NCBI GenBank assembly: GCA_016708725.1
Contig: JADJFE010000027.1
Span: 1-16,262 of the forward strand
Length of the DNA: 16,262 nucleotides
From: Candidatus Aalborgicola bjergmarkensis
GTDB taxonomy: Bacteria; Pseudomonadota; Gammaproteobacteria; Burkholderiales; Burkholderiaceae_C
Direction: 5' to 3'
Positions within the stretch are counted from its first letter, which is position 1. Each line of letters starts with the position of its first letter. Both the position numbers and the translations under genes were made by a program. The notes beneath the pieces were generated by a model. It did not search any database and was not told the origin of the DNA. It was given only the letters and a program-made list of their open reading frames with translations. Shown here piece after piece: positions 1 through 11,988 of the stretch.

Positions 1-1614
1 CGATCCCGCGTCCGGTAATGCTTCCGGTTCGTCGCAGTAAGCGCGGTCCCTGCCGCCGTGTTTGGCCTTGTAGAGCGCCTGATCGGCACGGTTGACGAAC
101 GCCTCCGGGGTTTCATCACCGGCGATCACGATGCCGATGCTGACGGTCATGTGGGCTGCAACCGGAGAATCGGCATGCACAATGCAGCGCTCGCGCAGGT
201 TGGCACGAATGCGTTCTGCCAGCGCTTTTGCGCCCGCAGCATCGGTTTCCGGGGCCAGCACAGCGAATTCCTCCCCGCCCAGGCGGGCGATCAGGTCCGA
301 TGCGCGGCAAACCGACAACCGCAAGACCTGCGCCAGAGCCTGCAGTGCGGCATCCCCGCCGGGGTGGCCGTAATGGTCGTTATAACGCTTGAAATGGTCC
401 ACATCCAGCATCAACATGGCCAGCGGGCGCTCATCCCGATTTTTGCGCGCATATTCAAACGCCAGCCGTGCATCAAAGGCGCGCCGGTTGGTCAATCCGG
501 TGAGCGGATCCGTCACCGTCAGCGCTTCAAGGGTTTGTACCTGGGACTCGATGACGGCCAGCAAGGAGTTGACTTTTCTGGAAAGCAGCGCCAGCTCATC
601 ATTCCCCCGGACACTGATGCGCGTATGCCAGGTGGATTGTTCCGTCAACGTGACGAGTTGGCGCGTGAAGCGGCGCAACCGGCGCACCAGCAGCAGATGC
701 ACCGCCACCGTCAACAGGATGGCGGTGACCAAAGCCGTCAGCACCATCTGCTTGCGTACCTGGGAAAAGAGTTTTTCAGCCTCCTCATGGACATCCCGCG
801 ACACGTCCAGCGTGATCAAACCGACATTCTTTTTCAGTACGTCTTGCAGCGGGTAGTACAGGTGGTACAAAGTTTCGTCATGCGCGGTCCAGAAATCACC
901 GGAACCCAAGGCTCCCGGGGTGAGCAAACCCGACCATCGCGCCAGACCAGCGGGCAAATCCTGTCGGTCATGCAACTGAAAGGACAGTCTGGTTTGCACC
1001 TGTAACTTGCGCGTCAGTTGCGCGTCCAGTTGGCGCCCCATGACCACCGTGCCAACGTACGCACCACTGGTATCCGAGCGGGTGATGTTGGCCCGGCAGG
1101 TCAGCATCAGACCCGCATCGGTGTCCATCAGTCCACAGGCGGTTTCCGGTTCCGCGTTCTTGAGCCACTGCGCGTAGGAACCCGATTGCAAGCCAGATAA
1201 ATCCAGTGTGCCGCCCCCGCGATTGCGCGTTGTCATGGATACCAGTTCGCCCTGGGCGTCGTAGACCATCACCAGCGACAAATCTGCTGGCTCCATCGAA
1301 TGGGCTCCAATGTTCTCCTCGGCCCAGGCTGCACTGGGGGCTTGCACATAGCTGTACATCTCGGTCCAGACGGCCCAGTCGCGCGTCTGGCTATTCAAAT
1401 GGCCCAGGCCCGACTCCAGGCTCTGCACCACGCGCCCCATGTGTGCGCTCAAATCGCGGCGCTCAATTCCGTCATAACTTTGATTCAGGCTGTAGTGCAG
1501 CAAGCCCAGGCTGATTCCTGCCATCAAACCGAAGCAAATGATAAAGGTCAATAATATTTTTGGCCGAATGCCCATAGCCACGTTTACCCGTCTGCTCCTT
1601 GCTGGTTTTTCCAT
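1..1614 (-). CDS. Membrane-bound diguanylate cyclase with CHASE4-like sensor (3' end beyond window)
   Basis: Makes cyclic di-GMP from two GTP at the inner membrane. The minus-strand frame is open for 538 codons from ATG 1614 to the window edge, so the C-terminus is missing. Seen in order: a membrane segment near residues 16-36; a periplasmic sensor with a CHASE4-like stretch (DWAVWTEMYSYV, around residues 65-80); a second membrane segment near 290-312; HAMP; then a GGDEF domain from about residue 380. The active site is RLGGEEF at 444-450. An inhibitory I-site RxxD (RASD, 437-440) lies exactly five residues before GGEEF, so product feedback inhibition is expected. The start is uncertain: ATG 1614 has no clear ribosome site. 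An AAGGAG at 1595-1600 lies 13 bases before an in-frame GTG at 1581. Transcribed divergently from the Cache-MCP pair. Family assignment is firm; the ligand is unknown. Confidence 0.9.
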   Translation of the reverse strand, partial: MEKPARSRRVNVAMGIRPKILLTFIICFGLMAGISLGLLHYSLNQSYDGIERRDLSAHMGRVVQSLESGLGHLNSQTRDWAVWTEMYSYVQAPSAAWAEENIGAHSMEPADLSLVMVYDAQGELVSMTTRNRGGGTLDLSGLQSGSYAQWLKNAEPETACGLMDTDAGLMLTCRANITRSDTSGAYVGTVVMGRQLDAQLTRKLQVQTRLSFQLHDRQDLPAGLARWSGLLTPGALGSGDFWTAHDETLYHLYYPLQDVLKKNVGLITLDVSRDVHEEAEKLFSQVRKQMVLTALVTAILLTVAVHLLLVRRLRRFTRQLVTLTEQSTWHTRISVRGNDELALLSRKVNSLLAVIESQVQTLEALTVTDPLTGLTNRRAFDARLAFEYARKNRDERPLAMLMLDVDHFKRYNDHYGHPGGDAALQALAQVLRLSVCRASDLIARLGGEEFAVLAPETDAAGAKALAERIRANLRERCIVHADSPVAAHMTVSIGIVIAGDETPEAFVNRADQALYKAKHGGRDRAYCDEPEALPDAGS

Positions 1615-1660
1615 AATATCAGGCTTGATTTGCCCGGCGGTGCATCCGTCGAGAATTTGC

Positions 1661-1733
1661 AATTGCAGGTAAACTGGCCCAGGCAAGGCTGGTTTTCATC
1701 TGTGACGATCCCTGGCCCAGACCACCTGCAATT
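1661..1733. repeat. Imperfect inverted repeat in the divergent promoter region
   Basis: Two 23-base arms (1661-1683 and 1711-1733) are inverted copies matching at 19 of 23 positions. The outer 10 bases (AATTGCAGGT / ACCTGCAATT) match perfectly and the inner ten (CTGGCCCAGG) have one mismatch. The spacer is 27 bases. It sits between two divergent genes, so it is not a terminator for either. It could be an operator or an RNA hairpin in the leader of one gene. Function is inferred from position only. Confidence 0.7.
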
Positions 1734-1759
1734 TTCAATCATCGTACAAGGAATTTTTC

Positions 1760-2209
1760 ATGCGTAAGATCACTGCATTTTTTGCGTCGATAGCTTTTGT
1801 TGCCCTCGGTCTGTCTGCGGCCTTTGCAGCGCCCAAGGATGACGCCATGAACCTGGTTAACAAGGCTGTTACGCATGTCAAGGAGGTTGGCAAGGACAAG
1901 GCGCTGGCCAGTCTCAACGATCCGAAAGGGCCGTTTGTCAAAGGCGAACTCTACGTTTTTGCCTATAACCTGCAAGGGGTGATTATTGCCCATCCGACGA
2001 ACGCCAAGCTGGTTGGCAAGGACATGACCGAGGTAAAAGATTCGGATGGCAAATACTTTACCAAGGAGTTCATCGCCACGGCCAACGGTCCCGGCAAGGG
2101 CTGGGTGGATTACAACTGGACCAATCCGGTGTCGAAAAAAATCGAAGCCAAGTCCTCTTATCTGGTCAAGGTGGGCGATATGTTTGTCGCATGCGGCATT
2201 TATAAGTAA
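1760..2209 (+). CDS. Exported single-Cache-domain protein
   Basis: A 149-residue periplasmic protein. A signal peptide is visible (MRKITAFFASIAFVALGLSA..AFA, cleavage after about residue 23). The rest is one small Cache domain of the sCache type. It has the usual hallmarks GELYVFAYNLQGVIIAHP (residues about 61-78), LVGKDM, GWVDYNW and a closing YLVKVGDMFVACGIY. Such domains bind small ligands outside the cytoplasm. Here the domain is free-standing, with no membrane anchor or signalling domain. An AAGGA about eight bases before ATG 1760 supports the start. It lies 58 bases upstream of a chemoreceptor gene on the same strand, so the two are probably co-transcribed and it may present a ligand to that receptor. 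Family assignment is firm; the partnership is inference. Confidence 0.88.
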   Translation: MRKITAFFASIAFVALGLSAAFAAPKDDAMNLVNKAVTHVKEVGKDKALASLNDPKGPFVKGELYVFAYNLQGVIIAHPTNAKLVGKDMTEVKDSDGKYFTKEFIATANGPGKGWVDYNWTNPVSKKIEAKSSYLVKVGDMFVACGIYK

Positions 2210-2267
2210 GACAAGTAGACCGGGCTTGTACGCGGCACACCGATTGCATGAGGCCGGTCTTAACACC

Positions 2268-3821
2268 ATGAATCTATTTAACAAGGTACTGATTGCCCCG
2301 GCGGTCACGATTGTGCTCATGCTGATTCTGGGCATACTCGGTTATTTAACGATGCATGCGCAGCAATTCGCGCTGGAAGAATTGTTCAACAACCGGTTCA
2401 ACCATGCATCCATCGCAGCGGACATGCGCAGCAATGTTCTGCGAACCCATGCACAGGCCTATCGGGTTCTTACCTGGAGTTCCAGTCGGGACGACGGGTA
2501 TATTGAAAAGGAAACCAAGGTGCTGTTAGCGGATTTTGACCGTCATGCTACCGAATTTTCCACCTGGGCATCCGCTTCGGATCTGGACCAGGATGAAAAA
2601 TCCCTGGCCGGAAAAATGGTCGCTCAGATCGCAAAGTACCGCATGGCGATAGCCAGTGCCCTGGACATGGCAACGGCGGACATCAATGCCGGAGTCATGG
2701 CCATGCAATCCGCCGACGATAACTTTCAGCAGTTGAGCGAGTCGGCCGATAAACTGGTGCTCCTGGAACAACAGCTCGGCAAAGGTGATGTGGATCGGTC
2801 GGCTCGCGCATTCAGGCGCATGCTGGCCACGGGTCTCATGGTGTTGCTGGCATCCATCGCCATTGCCGGGGCAGTGAGCGCCTTTATGGCGCGCGGCATC
2901 AAGCGGCAAATCGGTGGCGAGCCGTCCACTGTCACCGTGATCACACAGTCGCTGTCCCAGGGTGACCTGTCCGTGGCTATTGCGCTCAGGCCCAACGATC
3001 AATCGAGTTTGTTGTATGCGATCAAGACCATGCGTGACAGCCTTGCAGATATCGTTGCCAATGTGCGCCAGGGCTCTGAAGGTGTCGCCACCGCCAGCTC
3101 AGAGATCGCCCAGGGCAACCAGGACCTGTCCGCCCGAACCGAATCGCAGGCCAGTGTGCTGGAGCAAACCGCTGCATCCATGGAGCAACTCAGTGCCACG
3201 GTCAGGCAAAACGCAGACAGCGCGCGCCAGGCCAATCAACTCTCCATGGGCGCATCCAGTGTGGCCGTCAAAGGTGGTGAAGCGGTGGCCCAGGTGGTGA
3301 ACACCATGCAAGGCATCAACGATGCCTCCCACAAAATATCGGAAATCATCGGTGTCATTGACGGCATTGCCTTCCAGACCAACATTCTGGCGCTCAATGC
3401 GGCGGTGGAAGCCGCCCGTGCGGGCGAGCAGGGACGCGGCTTTGCCGTGGTGGCCAGCGAAGTGCGCACCCTTGCCGGGCGCAGCGCGCAGGCCGCCAAA
3501 GAGATCAAGACGCTGATTAATTCCAGCGTTGAACGGGTCGAGCAGGGCACCGCACTGGTTGATCAGGCGGGAGCGACCATGACCGAGGTGGTCAACGCCA
3601 TCAAACGCGTAACCGACATCATGGGCGAAATCAGCGCGGCCAGTAACGAGCAGTCTTTGGGTGTGTCCCAAGTCGGTGAAGCCGTGAAGCAGATGGATCA
3701 GACCACGCAGCAAAATGCCGCGCTGGTGGAAGAAATGGCCGCAGCGGCCAGCAGTCTCAGGAACCAGGCACAGGAACTGGTCCACGTGGTGACCGTGTTC
3801 AAGCTGAATGCACCTGCCTGA
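2268..3821 (+). CDS. Methyl-accepting chemotaxis protein (4-helix-bundle sensor, HAMP, MA domain)
   Basis: An inner-membrane chemoreceptor that controls CheA activity. From ATG 2268 it has 517 residues. TM1 is near 7-30. A helical periplasmic domain spans about 31-184. TM2 is near 186-209, followed by HAMP and a signalling domain. The conserved hairpin tip (DGIAFQTNILALNAAVEAAR) starts at residue 365, followed by AGEQGRGFAVVASEVR. There is no C-terminal pentapeptide for CheR/CheB docking; the protein ends VTVFKLNAPA. The frame is open upstream to 2046, but that part overlaps the Cache gene in another frame and reads as a shadow. The 2268 start places TM1 at the N-terminus as in the family, although its ribosome site is weak. 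No terminator was seen after the stop. Ligand unknown. Confidence 0.93.
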   Translation: MNLFNKVLIAPAVTIVLMLILGILGYLTMHAQQFALEELFNNRFNHASIAADMRSNVLRTHAQAYRVLTWSSSRDDGYIEKETKVLLADFDRHATEFSTWASASDLDQDEKSLAGKMVAQIAKYRMAIASALDMATADINAGVMAMQSADDNFQQLSESADKLVLLEQQLGKGDVDRSARAFRRMLATGLMVLLASIAIAGAVSAFMARGIKRQIGGEPSTVTVITQSLSQGDLSVAIALRPNDQSSLLYAIKTMRDSLADIVANVRQGSEGVATASSEIAQGNQDLSARTESQASVLEQTAASMEQLSATVRQNADSARQANQLSMGASSVAVKGGEAVAQVVNTMQGINDASHKISEIIGVIDGIAFQTNILALNAAVEAARAGEQGRGFAVVASEVRTLAGRSAQAAKEIKTLINSSVERVEQGTALVDQAGATMTEVVNAIKRVTDIMGEISAASNEQSLGVSQVGEAVKQMDQTTQQNAALVEEMAAAASSLRNQAQELVHVVTVFKLNAPA

Positions 3822-3843
3822 CCAACCGTTATGATATTGTTTT

Positions 3844-3887
3844 GATAGCTGTACCCGCACTATCCATGGTGCTTTGCACCCTATTTT
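3844..3887 (+). repeat. 44-bp dispersed repeat, copy A (intergenic)
   Basis: Begins GATAGCTG, has CCCGCAC at positions 11-17 of the unit and ends CCTATTTT. It contains the small hairpin GGTGCTTTGCACC. It lies between the MCP gene and the hybrid kinase. It has the same length as three other copies here and shares about 27 of 44 bases with copy C by eye. Confidence 0.65.
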
Positions 3888-3913
3888 GCGTGTAAGTCTT
3901 GTGTAACATTCCT

Positions 3914-7159
<3,246 letters not shown>

Positions 7160-7173
7160 AGGAACTATCTGCC

Positions 7174-8280
7174 ATGTTGCCCACCACCGAACGCGAGCGC
7201 GAGCGCGCCACCATCCTGGCGGTGGACGACACCCCGGCCAACCTGAGCCTGCTCAATGCGCTGCTCAAGGACCATTACCGGGTCAAACTGGCCAACCACG
7301 GCGCCAAGGCACTGCAACTGGCCGCCAGCGCGCCACCGGACCTGGTTCTGCTGGACATCATGATGCCGGAAATCGACGGTTTTGAGGTTTGCCGCCGGCT
7401 CAAGGCCGACCCGGTCACACAGCATATCCCCATCATCTTCCTGACGGCGAAAACCGAAGTGGCCGATGAGGAACAAGGTTTTGCGCTGGGTGCGGTCGAT
7501 TTCATCCACAAACCCATCAGCCCGCCTATCGTGCTGGCGCGGGTCCGGGCGCACTTGCAGATCAAGGCCTGGAACGATTTTTTGCGTGACCAGAACGCCT
7601 GGCTGCAACACCAGGTCGAGCAGCGGCTGTCGGAAATCAACCATTTGCAGGATGCCTCGATCTATGTCATGGTGTCGCTGGCCGAATTCCGCGATGAATG
7701 CACCGGCTACCACCTGCAGCGTACCCAGGAGTACGTGCGACTGCTGGCGCAGGAGCTGGCAAGTAGCAAACCGCAATACACGCAGGAGCTGACGCCGATG
7801 CTGATAGCGCGCATGGCCAAGTCGGCACCGCTGCACGATATTGGCAAAATTGCCATCCCTGACCATATCCTGCTCAAACCGGGCAAACTGTCGGCAGAGG
7901 AATTCGAAATCATGAAAACCCATGCCCAGCGCGGTTTTGAGATGTTGCAACGCGCCAGCACACACATGGGCGAAGGCGGCGCATTTCTGGCGCAGGCCCA
8001 GGAGATTGCACGCTCGCACCACGAACGCTGGGATGGTACGGGCTATCCGCAAGGGTTGGCCGGCAGTGCCATCCCGCTGGCGGCGCGCCTGATGGCCGTG
8101 GCCGACGTGTTCGATGCGCTTTTGTCACGTCGGCCCTACAAGGAACCCATGGCGCTGGCCCAAGCCGCCGCACTGATCAAACAGGGACGTGGGCAACAGT
8201 TCGACCCCGACATCGTGGACTGCTTTGAAACCCTGCTGCCACAATTCGAAGCGATTGCACTGCGCTGGAGTGATGCATGA
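7174..8280 (+). CDS. RpfG-type response regulator: REC + HD-GYP c-di-GMP phosphodiesterase
   Basis: A cytoplasmic 368-residue two-domain regulator. REC spans about 9-130 with phospho-acceptor D61 (LVLLDIMMPEIDG). The HD-GYP domain covers about 155-360, with the metal-binding HD at H221-D222 (LHDIGKIAIPD), HHERWDGTGYPQG from H282, and GYP at 290-292. All catalytic landmarks are present, so c-di-GMP hydrolysis under phosphorylation control is expected. ATG 7174 lies 14 bases after the hybrid kinase stop, with AAAGGA at 7158-7163 upstream. The stop overlaps the next start (ATGA at 8277). The kinase next door is the likely phosphodonor. The REC closely resembles the second REC of the gene at 9934, pointing to duplication. 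Confidence 0.93.
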   Translation: MLPTTERERERATILAVDDTPANLSLLNALLKDHYRVKLANHGAKALQLAASAPPDLVLLDIMMPEIDGFEVCRRLKADPVTQHIPIIFLTAKTEVADEEQGFALGAVDFIHKPISPPIVLARVRAHLQIKAWNDFLRDQNAWLQHQVEQRLSEINHLQDASIYVMVSLAEFRDECTGYHLQRTQEYVRLLAQELASSKPQYTQELTPMLIARMAKSAPLHDIGKIAIPDHILLKPGKLSAEEFEIMKTHAQRGFEMLQRASTHMGEGGAFLAQAQEIARSHHERWDGTGYPQGLAGSAIPLAARLMAVADVFDALLSRRPYKEPMALAQAAALIKQGRGQQFDPDIVDCFETLLPQFEAIALRWSDA

Positions 8281-9506
8281 ATACACCGGATGTAAATCAA
8301 TCAAAAATAATAGCTGCCCCCGCACGTCCCATAAGCGATACAGTCCTATTTTGCTTATACAGTTTATATTTTCTGACCTGCGCCACACTGCCCGCAGCGG
8401 CCATGGAATGGTCCTGGTCGGGCTACGGCACGCTGGGTTATGCCCAGTCTGACCGGGGCTACACCTACGAGCGGTTTACGAATGACAGGGGAACGCTCAA
8501 GCGCGACTCGATTTTCGGGCTGCAACTCAACGCCGACTTCAATCCGCAATGGGGCGCCACGCTGCAAACCACGCTGGCGCCCTCGGTCAGCGACGACAAC
8601 GCATCCGAAGTCACGCTGCCCTGGGCCTTTGTGTCCTGGCGCCCCGAAAACGACTGGCTGCTGCGCGCGGGCAAGATGCGCATGCCCATGTACCTGCACT
8701 CGGAAAACCTGAGCGTGGGCGCCTCCTATGAATTCATGCACCTGCCCACCGAGGTCTATTCCACCGCACCGACCAACGACTTTACCGGCCTGGCCTTCAC
8801 GCGCACCTGGCCTGGTGCGCAGGGCGAGTGGAGCCTGGATGGCTTTTGGGGGCACACGCGGCTGCCAATCACCACTGGCAATGGGCAAAGCGGCCAGACC
8901 AGTGACCTGCGTACCCGCTCGGGTGGACTGATGCTGAACCTGCACCGCAACGACAACACCTACCGCATCGGCGTGCAGCAGGCCTATATCGAAGTGCCCA
9001 CCGGCGGCATCGGGCAATTGCCCGGTGGTGGCGCACCCGATCCCCTGGCTCCGGGCGACGGCGACCACTCCCAGGACAAGCAACAGCAGCCCACAGAAAT
9101 CGACACCCAGGTTTACCTGCTCGGCGCCGATGTGGCGCTGGGCCACGATCTGCGTCTGGTCAGCGAACTGGCGCGTCGGCGTGCCCGCAACCTGGTCACA
9201 CCCAAGAATTCAGTCGGTATGTATGCCAGCTTGCAGAAAAAAATCGGGCCGTGGCGCCCCTACCTGACGCTGGCACGGCTCATGACCGATGCCGAAGCGC
9301 GCCAGAACAGCTCCGACTACGACGACCAGACTTCGCTGGCGCTGGGCAGCGCGTACGTCCTGTCGCCCAACTCCAGGATCAAGGCCGAATGGATGCGTGT
9401 GCACTTCGGTGGCGCCACCAGCCTGGCGCGCGCGACGGGGGGACAAGCTGCCATCAGCAACCAGAACCTCCAGATTGTGTCCCTGTCCTACAGTTTCGCG
9501 TTCTGA
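8277..9506 (+). CDS. Outer-membrane porin-like beta-barrel protein
   Basis: A 409-residue exported protein. After an unusually long N-terminal region comes a hydrophobic core (VLFCLYSLYFLTCATLPAAA, about 23-42). The mature part has alternating short beta strands, many aromatic and charged residues, and a C-terminal strand ending SLSYSFAF, with the terminal Phe typical of barrels recognised by the BAM complex. Stretches such as WSGYGTLGYAQSD and LLRAGKMRMPMYLHSEN resemble the phosphate-selective porin / DcaP style; exact family uncertain. The start ATG overlaps the stop of the HD-GYP gene (ATGA), implying translational coupling. Residues 12-25, just before and into the signal core, are encoded by repeat copy C. 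It is followed closely by a PstS-like gene, so the two may handle the same small ligand (inference). Confidence 0.75.
   Translation: MNTPDVNQSKIIAAPARPISDTVLFCLYSLYFLTCATLPAAAMEWSWSGYGTLGYAQSDRGYTYERFTNDRGTLKRDSIFGLQLNADFNPQWGATLQTTLAPSVSDDNASEVTLPWAFVSWRPENDWLLRAGKMRMPMYLHSENLSVGASYEFMHLPTEVYSTAPTNDFTGLAFTRTWPGAQGEWSLDGFWGHTRLPITTGNGQSGQTSDLRTRSGGLMLNLHRNDNTYRIGVQQAYIEVPTGGIGQLPGGGAPDPLAPGDGDHSQDKQQQPTEIDTQVYLLGADVALGHDLRLVSELARRRARNLVTPKNSVGMYASLQKKIGPWRPYLTLARLMTDAEARQNSSDYDDQTSLALGSAYVLSPNSRIKAEWMRVHFGGATSLARATGGQAAISNQNLQIVSLSYSFAF
8309..8352 (+). repeat. 44-bp dispersed repeat, copy C (in porin signal-peptide region)
   Basis: Begins AATAGCTG, has CCCGCAC at unit positions 11-17 and ends TCCTATTTT. 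It matches copy D at about 30 and copy A at about 27 of 44 positions. It is translated as residues 12-25 of the porin, in the same reading frame as copy D in the antitoxin-like gene. Confidence 0.7.
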
Positions 9507-9515
9507 CATCCTGCC

Positions 9516-9933
9516 ATGCGCTACCTACTTTTCCTGTGCCCCTGTTGCTGTTATTGCCCTGCAGCGTGGCGCACGCCGACATCGCGCTGATTGCGCACGC
9601 CAGCATCGCCAAGGTTGATGAAGACACCGTGCAGAAGATTTTTACCGGGCGGGTCATTGAAGTCGGCGGTGTGAACGTGGTGCCGGTTAATGCCGGCAGC
9701 GGCAGTGCGCTGCGCAACCGTTTCCTGAAGGCATTTCTGAACCAGGACGAGGAAAAATACACGGCCTACTGGACGGTGCGCCGCTACATCGGCAAAGGCA
9801 AACCGCCGCGCGAGCTGGCAGGCAGCAGCGCCGACATCATCGCCTTCGTACAGGCCACGCCGGGTGCCGTGGGCTATGTCGAAGAAGCCGATCTGAAGAC
9901 CGGTGTGAATGTTGTGAACGTATTGCTGCGCAA

Positions 9934-9937
<4 letters not shown>
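9516..9937 (+). CDS. Short PstS-like periplasmic binding protein (start region probably frameshifted)
   Basis: A small phosphate-ABC-transporter-type substrate-binding protein (PBP-like family), about 130-140 residues. The body reads DIALIAHASIAKVDEDTVQKIFTG..., with ALRNRFLKAFLNQDEEKYTAYW and a C-terminal TPGAVGYVEEADLK, the usual hallmark. The full body is open to 9937, but no ATG lies in that frame. ATG 9516, nine bases after the porin stop, is in another frame. One added base near 9533-9541 would give MRYLLF..PLLLLLPCSVAHA, a normal signal peptide. The alternative is GTG 9536, with a very short signal lacking a positive N-terminus. No PstABC genes are nearby, so a sensing or carrier role beside the porin and kinases is likelier than transport. 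The stop overlaps the next start (ATGA at 9934). Confidence 0.8.
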
Positions 9938-11485
<1,548 letters not shown>

Positions 11486-11489
<4 letters not shown>

Positions 11490-11511
11490 TCCACGCTTTT
11501 GATCCACGCTT
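11486..11511 (+). repeat. Perfect 13-bp tandem duplication over the kinase stop codon
   Basis: TTGATCCACGCTT occurs twice in direct succession (11486-11498 and 11499-11511). The stop codon TGA (11487-11489) is inside the first unit. It looks like a slippage duplication. Confidence 0.8.
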
Positions 11512-11537
11512 ACTCTGAGTAGACCGAATCACGCCAG

Positions 11538-11561
11538 TTTCATATCACCCGTGATATTAAA
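11538..11561. repeat. 24-bp dyad between convergent genes
   Basis: TTTCATATCAC and the inverse of GTGATATTAAA match at 10 of 11 positions around a CC centre. It lies between the kinase and the convergent antitoxin-like gene. It lacks a following T run on either strand, so an intrinsic terminator is not well supported; a protein-binding site is possible. Confidence 0.5.
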
Positions 11562-11611
11562 AAGCACAAACGCCGCACTACAGGTGCTCCCCGCAAGCCT
11601 TTGTGGCACGT

Positions 11612-11650
11612 TTTAGCCTCGATTTAGCCTCAAATCAGGTATCAAATCAG
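11612..11650. repeat. Pair of short direct repeats next to repeat copy D
   Basis: TTTAGCCTC occurs at 11612-11620 and 11623-11631. TCAAATCAG occurs at 11630-11638 and 11642-11650. The second TCAAATCAG overlaps the end of repeat copy D. The 11490-11646 gap holds no other recognisable coding sequence, and no PIN-toxin remnant was seen. Confidence 0.55.
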
Positions 11651-11686
11651 CCTCTAGAGCCCGTGGGAAAAGCGGGGACAGCTATT
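11643..11686 (-). repeat. 44-bp dispersed repeat, copy D (forms 3' end of antitoxin-like gene)
   Basis: Read on the minus strand it begins AATAGCTG, has CCCCGC at unit positions 10-15, and contains the CTCTAGAG palindrome. It matches copy C at about 30 of 44 positions. It supplies codons 80-91 and the stop of the ribbon-helix-helix gene. Confidence 0.65.
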
Positions 11687-11922
11687 GAAAACGTAGTGCT
11701 GCTGCGGATGGCTCGCACATAGTCCTGCGAGTCCACATCCGCAAAGCTTTCCAGCGGTTTGAGCCGCGAAAAGTAAGCGCGCGCATCGGCCACCGGGTCT
11801 TTTTGCATGTCTTTTTCCAGCGTGCGGCGAATCAGCTCAGAAATGCTGACACCCACGCTGCGTGAACGCACTTTCAGGCTGTCGTACAGCGCGTCGTGCA
11901 GATAGATTTGTGTTCGGTGCAT
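11647..11922 (-). CDS. Ribbon-helix-helix (CopG/VapB-like) antitoxin-type protein, no toxin beside it
   Basis: A 91-residue DNA-binding protein. The N-terminus is a clear ribbon-helix-helix: beta strand HRTQIYL (2-8), helix around 10-20, then GVSISELIRRTLE (24-36). The middle part, DPVADARAYFSRLKPLESF, is like that of VapB-type antitoxins that pair with PIN toxins. The last 12 residues (IAVPAFPTGSRG) are encoded by repeat copy D, so the native C-terminus seems replaced. No PIN toxin lies downstream on the minus strand, where only 157 noncoding bases precede the convergent kinase gene. ATG 11922 has a weak GACAAGAG upstream. An AT-rich inverted repeat in its promoter could be its own operator. 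Probably an orphan remnant that may still bind DNA. Confidence 0.8.
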   Translation of the reverse strand: MHRTQIYLHDALYDSLKVRSRSVGVSISELIRRTLEKDMQKDPVADARAYFSRLKPLESFADVDSQDYVRAIRSSTTFSIAVPAFPTGSRG

Positions 11923-11938
11923 GGCTGGCTCTTGTCAA

Positions 11939-11963
11939 TTTGATGATAAAACTATACATCAAA
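11939..11963 (-). promoter_or_regulatory. Candidate operator/promoter of the ribbon-helix-helix gene
   Basis: Perfect 7-base inverted arms TTTGATG / CATCAAA surround an 11-base AT-rich spacer. The site is 17-41 bases upstream of the start codon, in the only strongly AT-rich stretch of the neighbourhood. Antitoxins of this family commonly bind such dyads in their own promoters; binding here is inferred. Confidence 0.5.
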
Positions 11964-11988
11964 TATCAAAATATCTGGCGATCAGCGC

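Noticed and set aside
58..1005. A 315-codon open frame on the + strand
   Set aside because: It is antisense to the diguanylate cyclase. The minus-strand frame shows an intact GGEEF, I-site and HAMP, while this product has no recognisable domain.
1670..1696. Sigma-28 promoter for the Cache-MCP pair
   Set aside because: TAAA is present at 1670, but the -10 position reads CTGGTTTT, with almost no match to GCCGATAA.
2217..2260. AGACCGG / CCGGTCT inverted arms upstream of the MCP start
   Set aside because: Seven-base stem with a 30-base loop and no extension; easily a chance occurrence.
2046..2267. Upstream extension of the chemoreceptor frame
   Set aside because: It overlaps the Cache gene in another frame, is Arg/Pro/Ser-rich, and would place TM1 about 80 residues into the protein.
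1739..2335. A 198-codon minus-strand frame across the Cache gene
   Set aside because: It is antisense to a well-supported exported Cache protein and has no domain or ribosome site of its own.
7186..7210. GCGAGC-type short repeat at the start of the HD-GYP gene
   Set aside because: It is a short Glu-Arg codon run (ERERERA) within a normal reading frame and has no sign of being an element.
11538..11561. Intrinsic terminator between the kinase and the antitoxin-like gene
   Set aside because: The stem is AT-rich with a tiny loop, and no T run follows on either strand. Listed only as a dyad.
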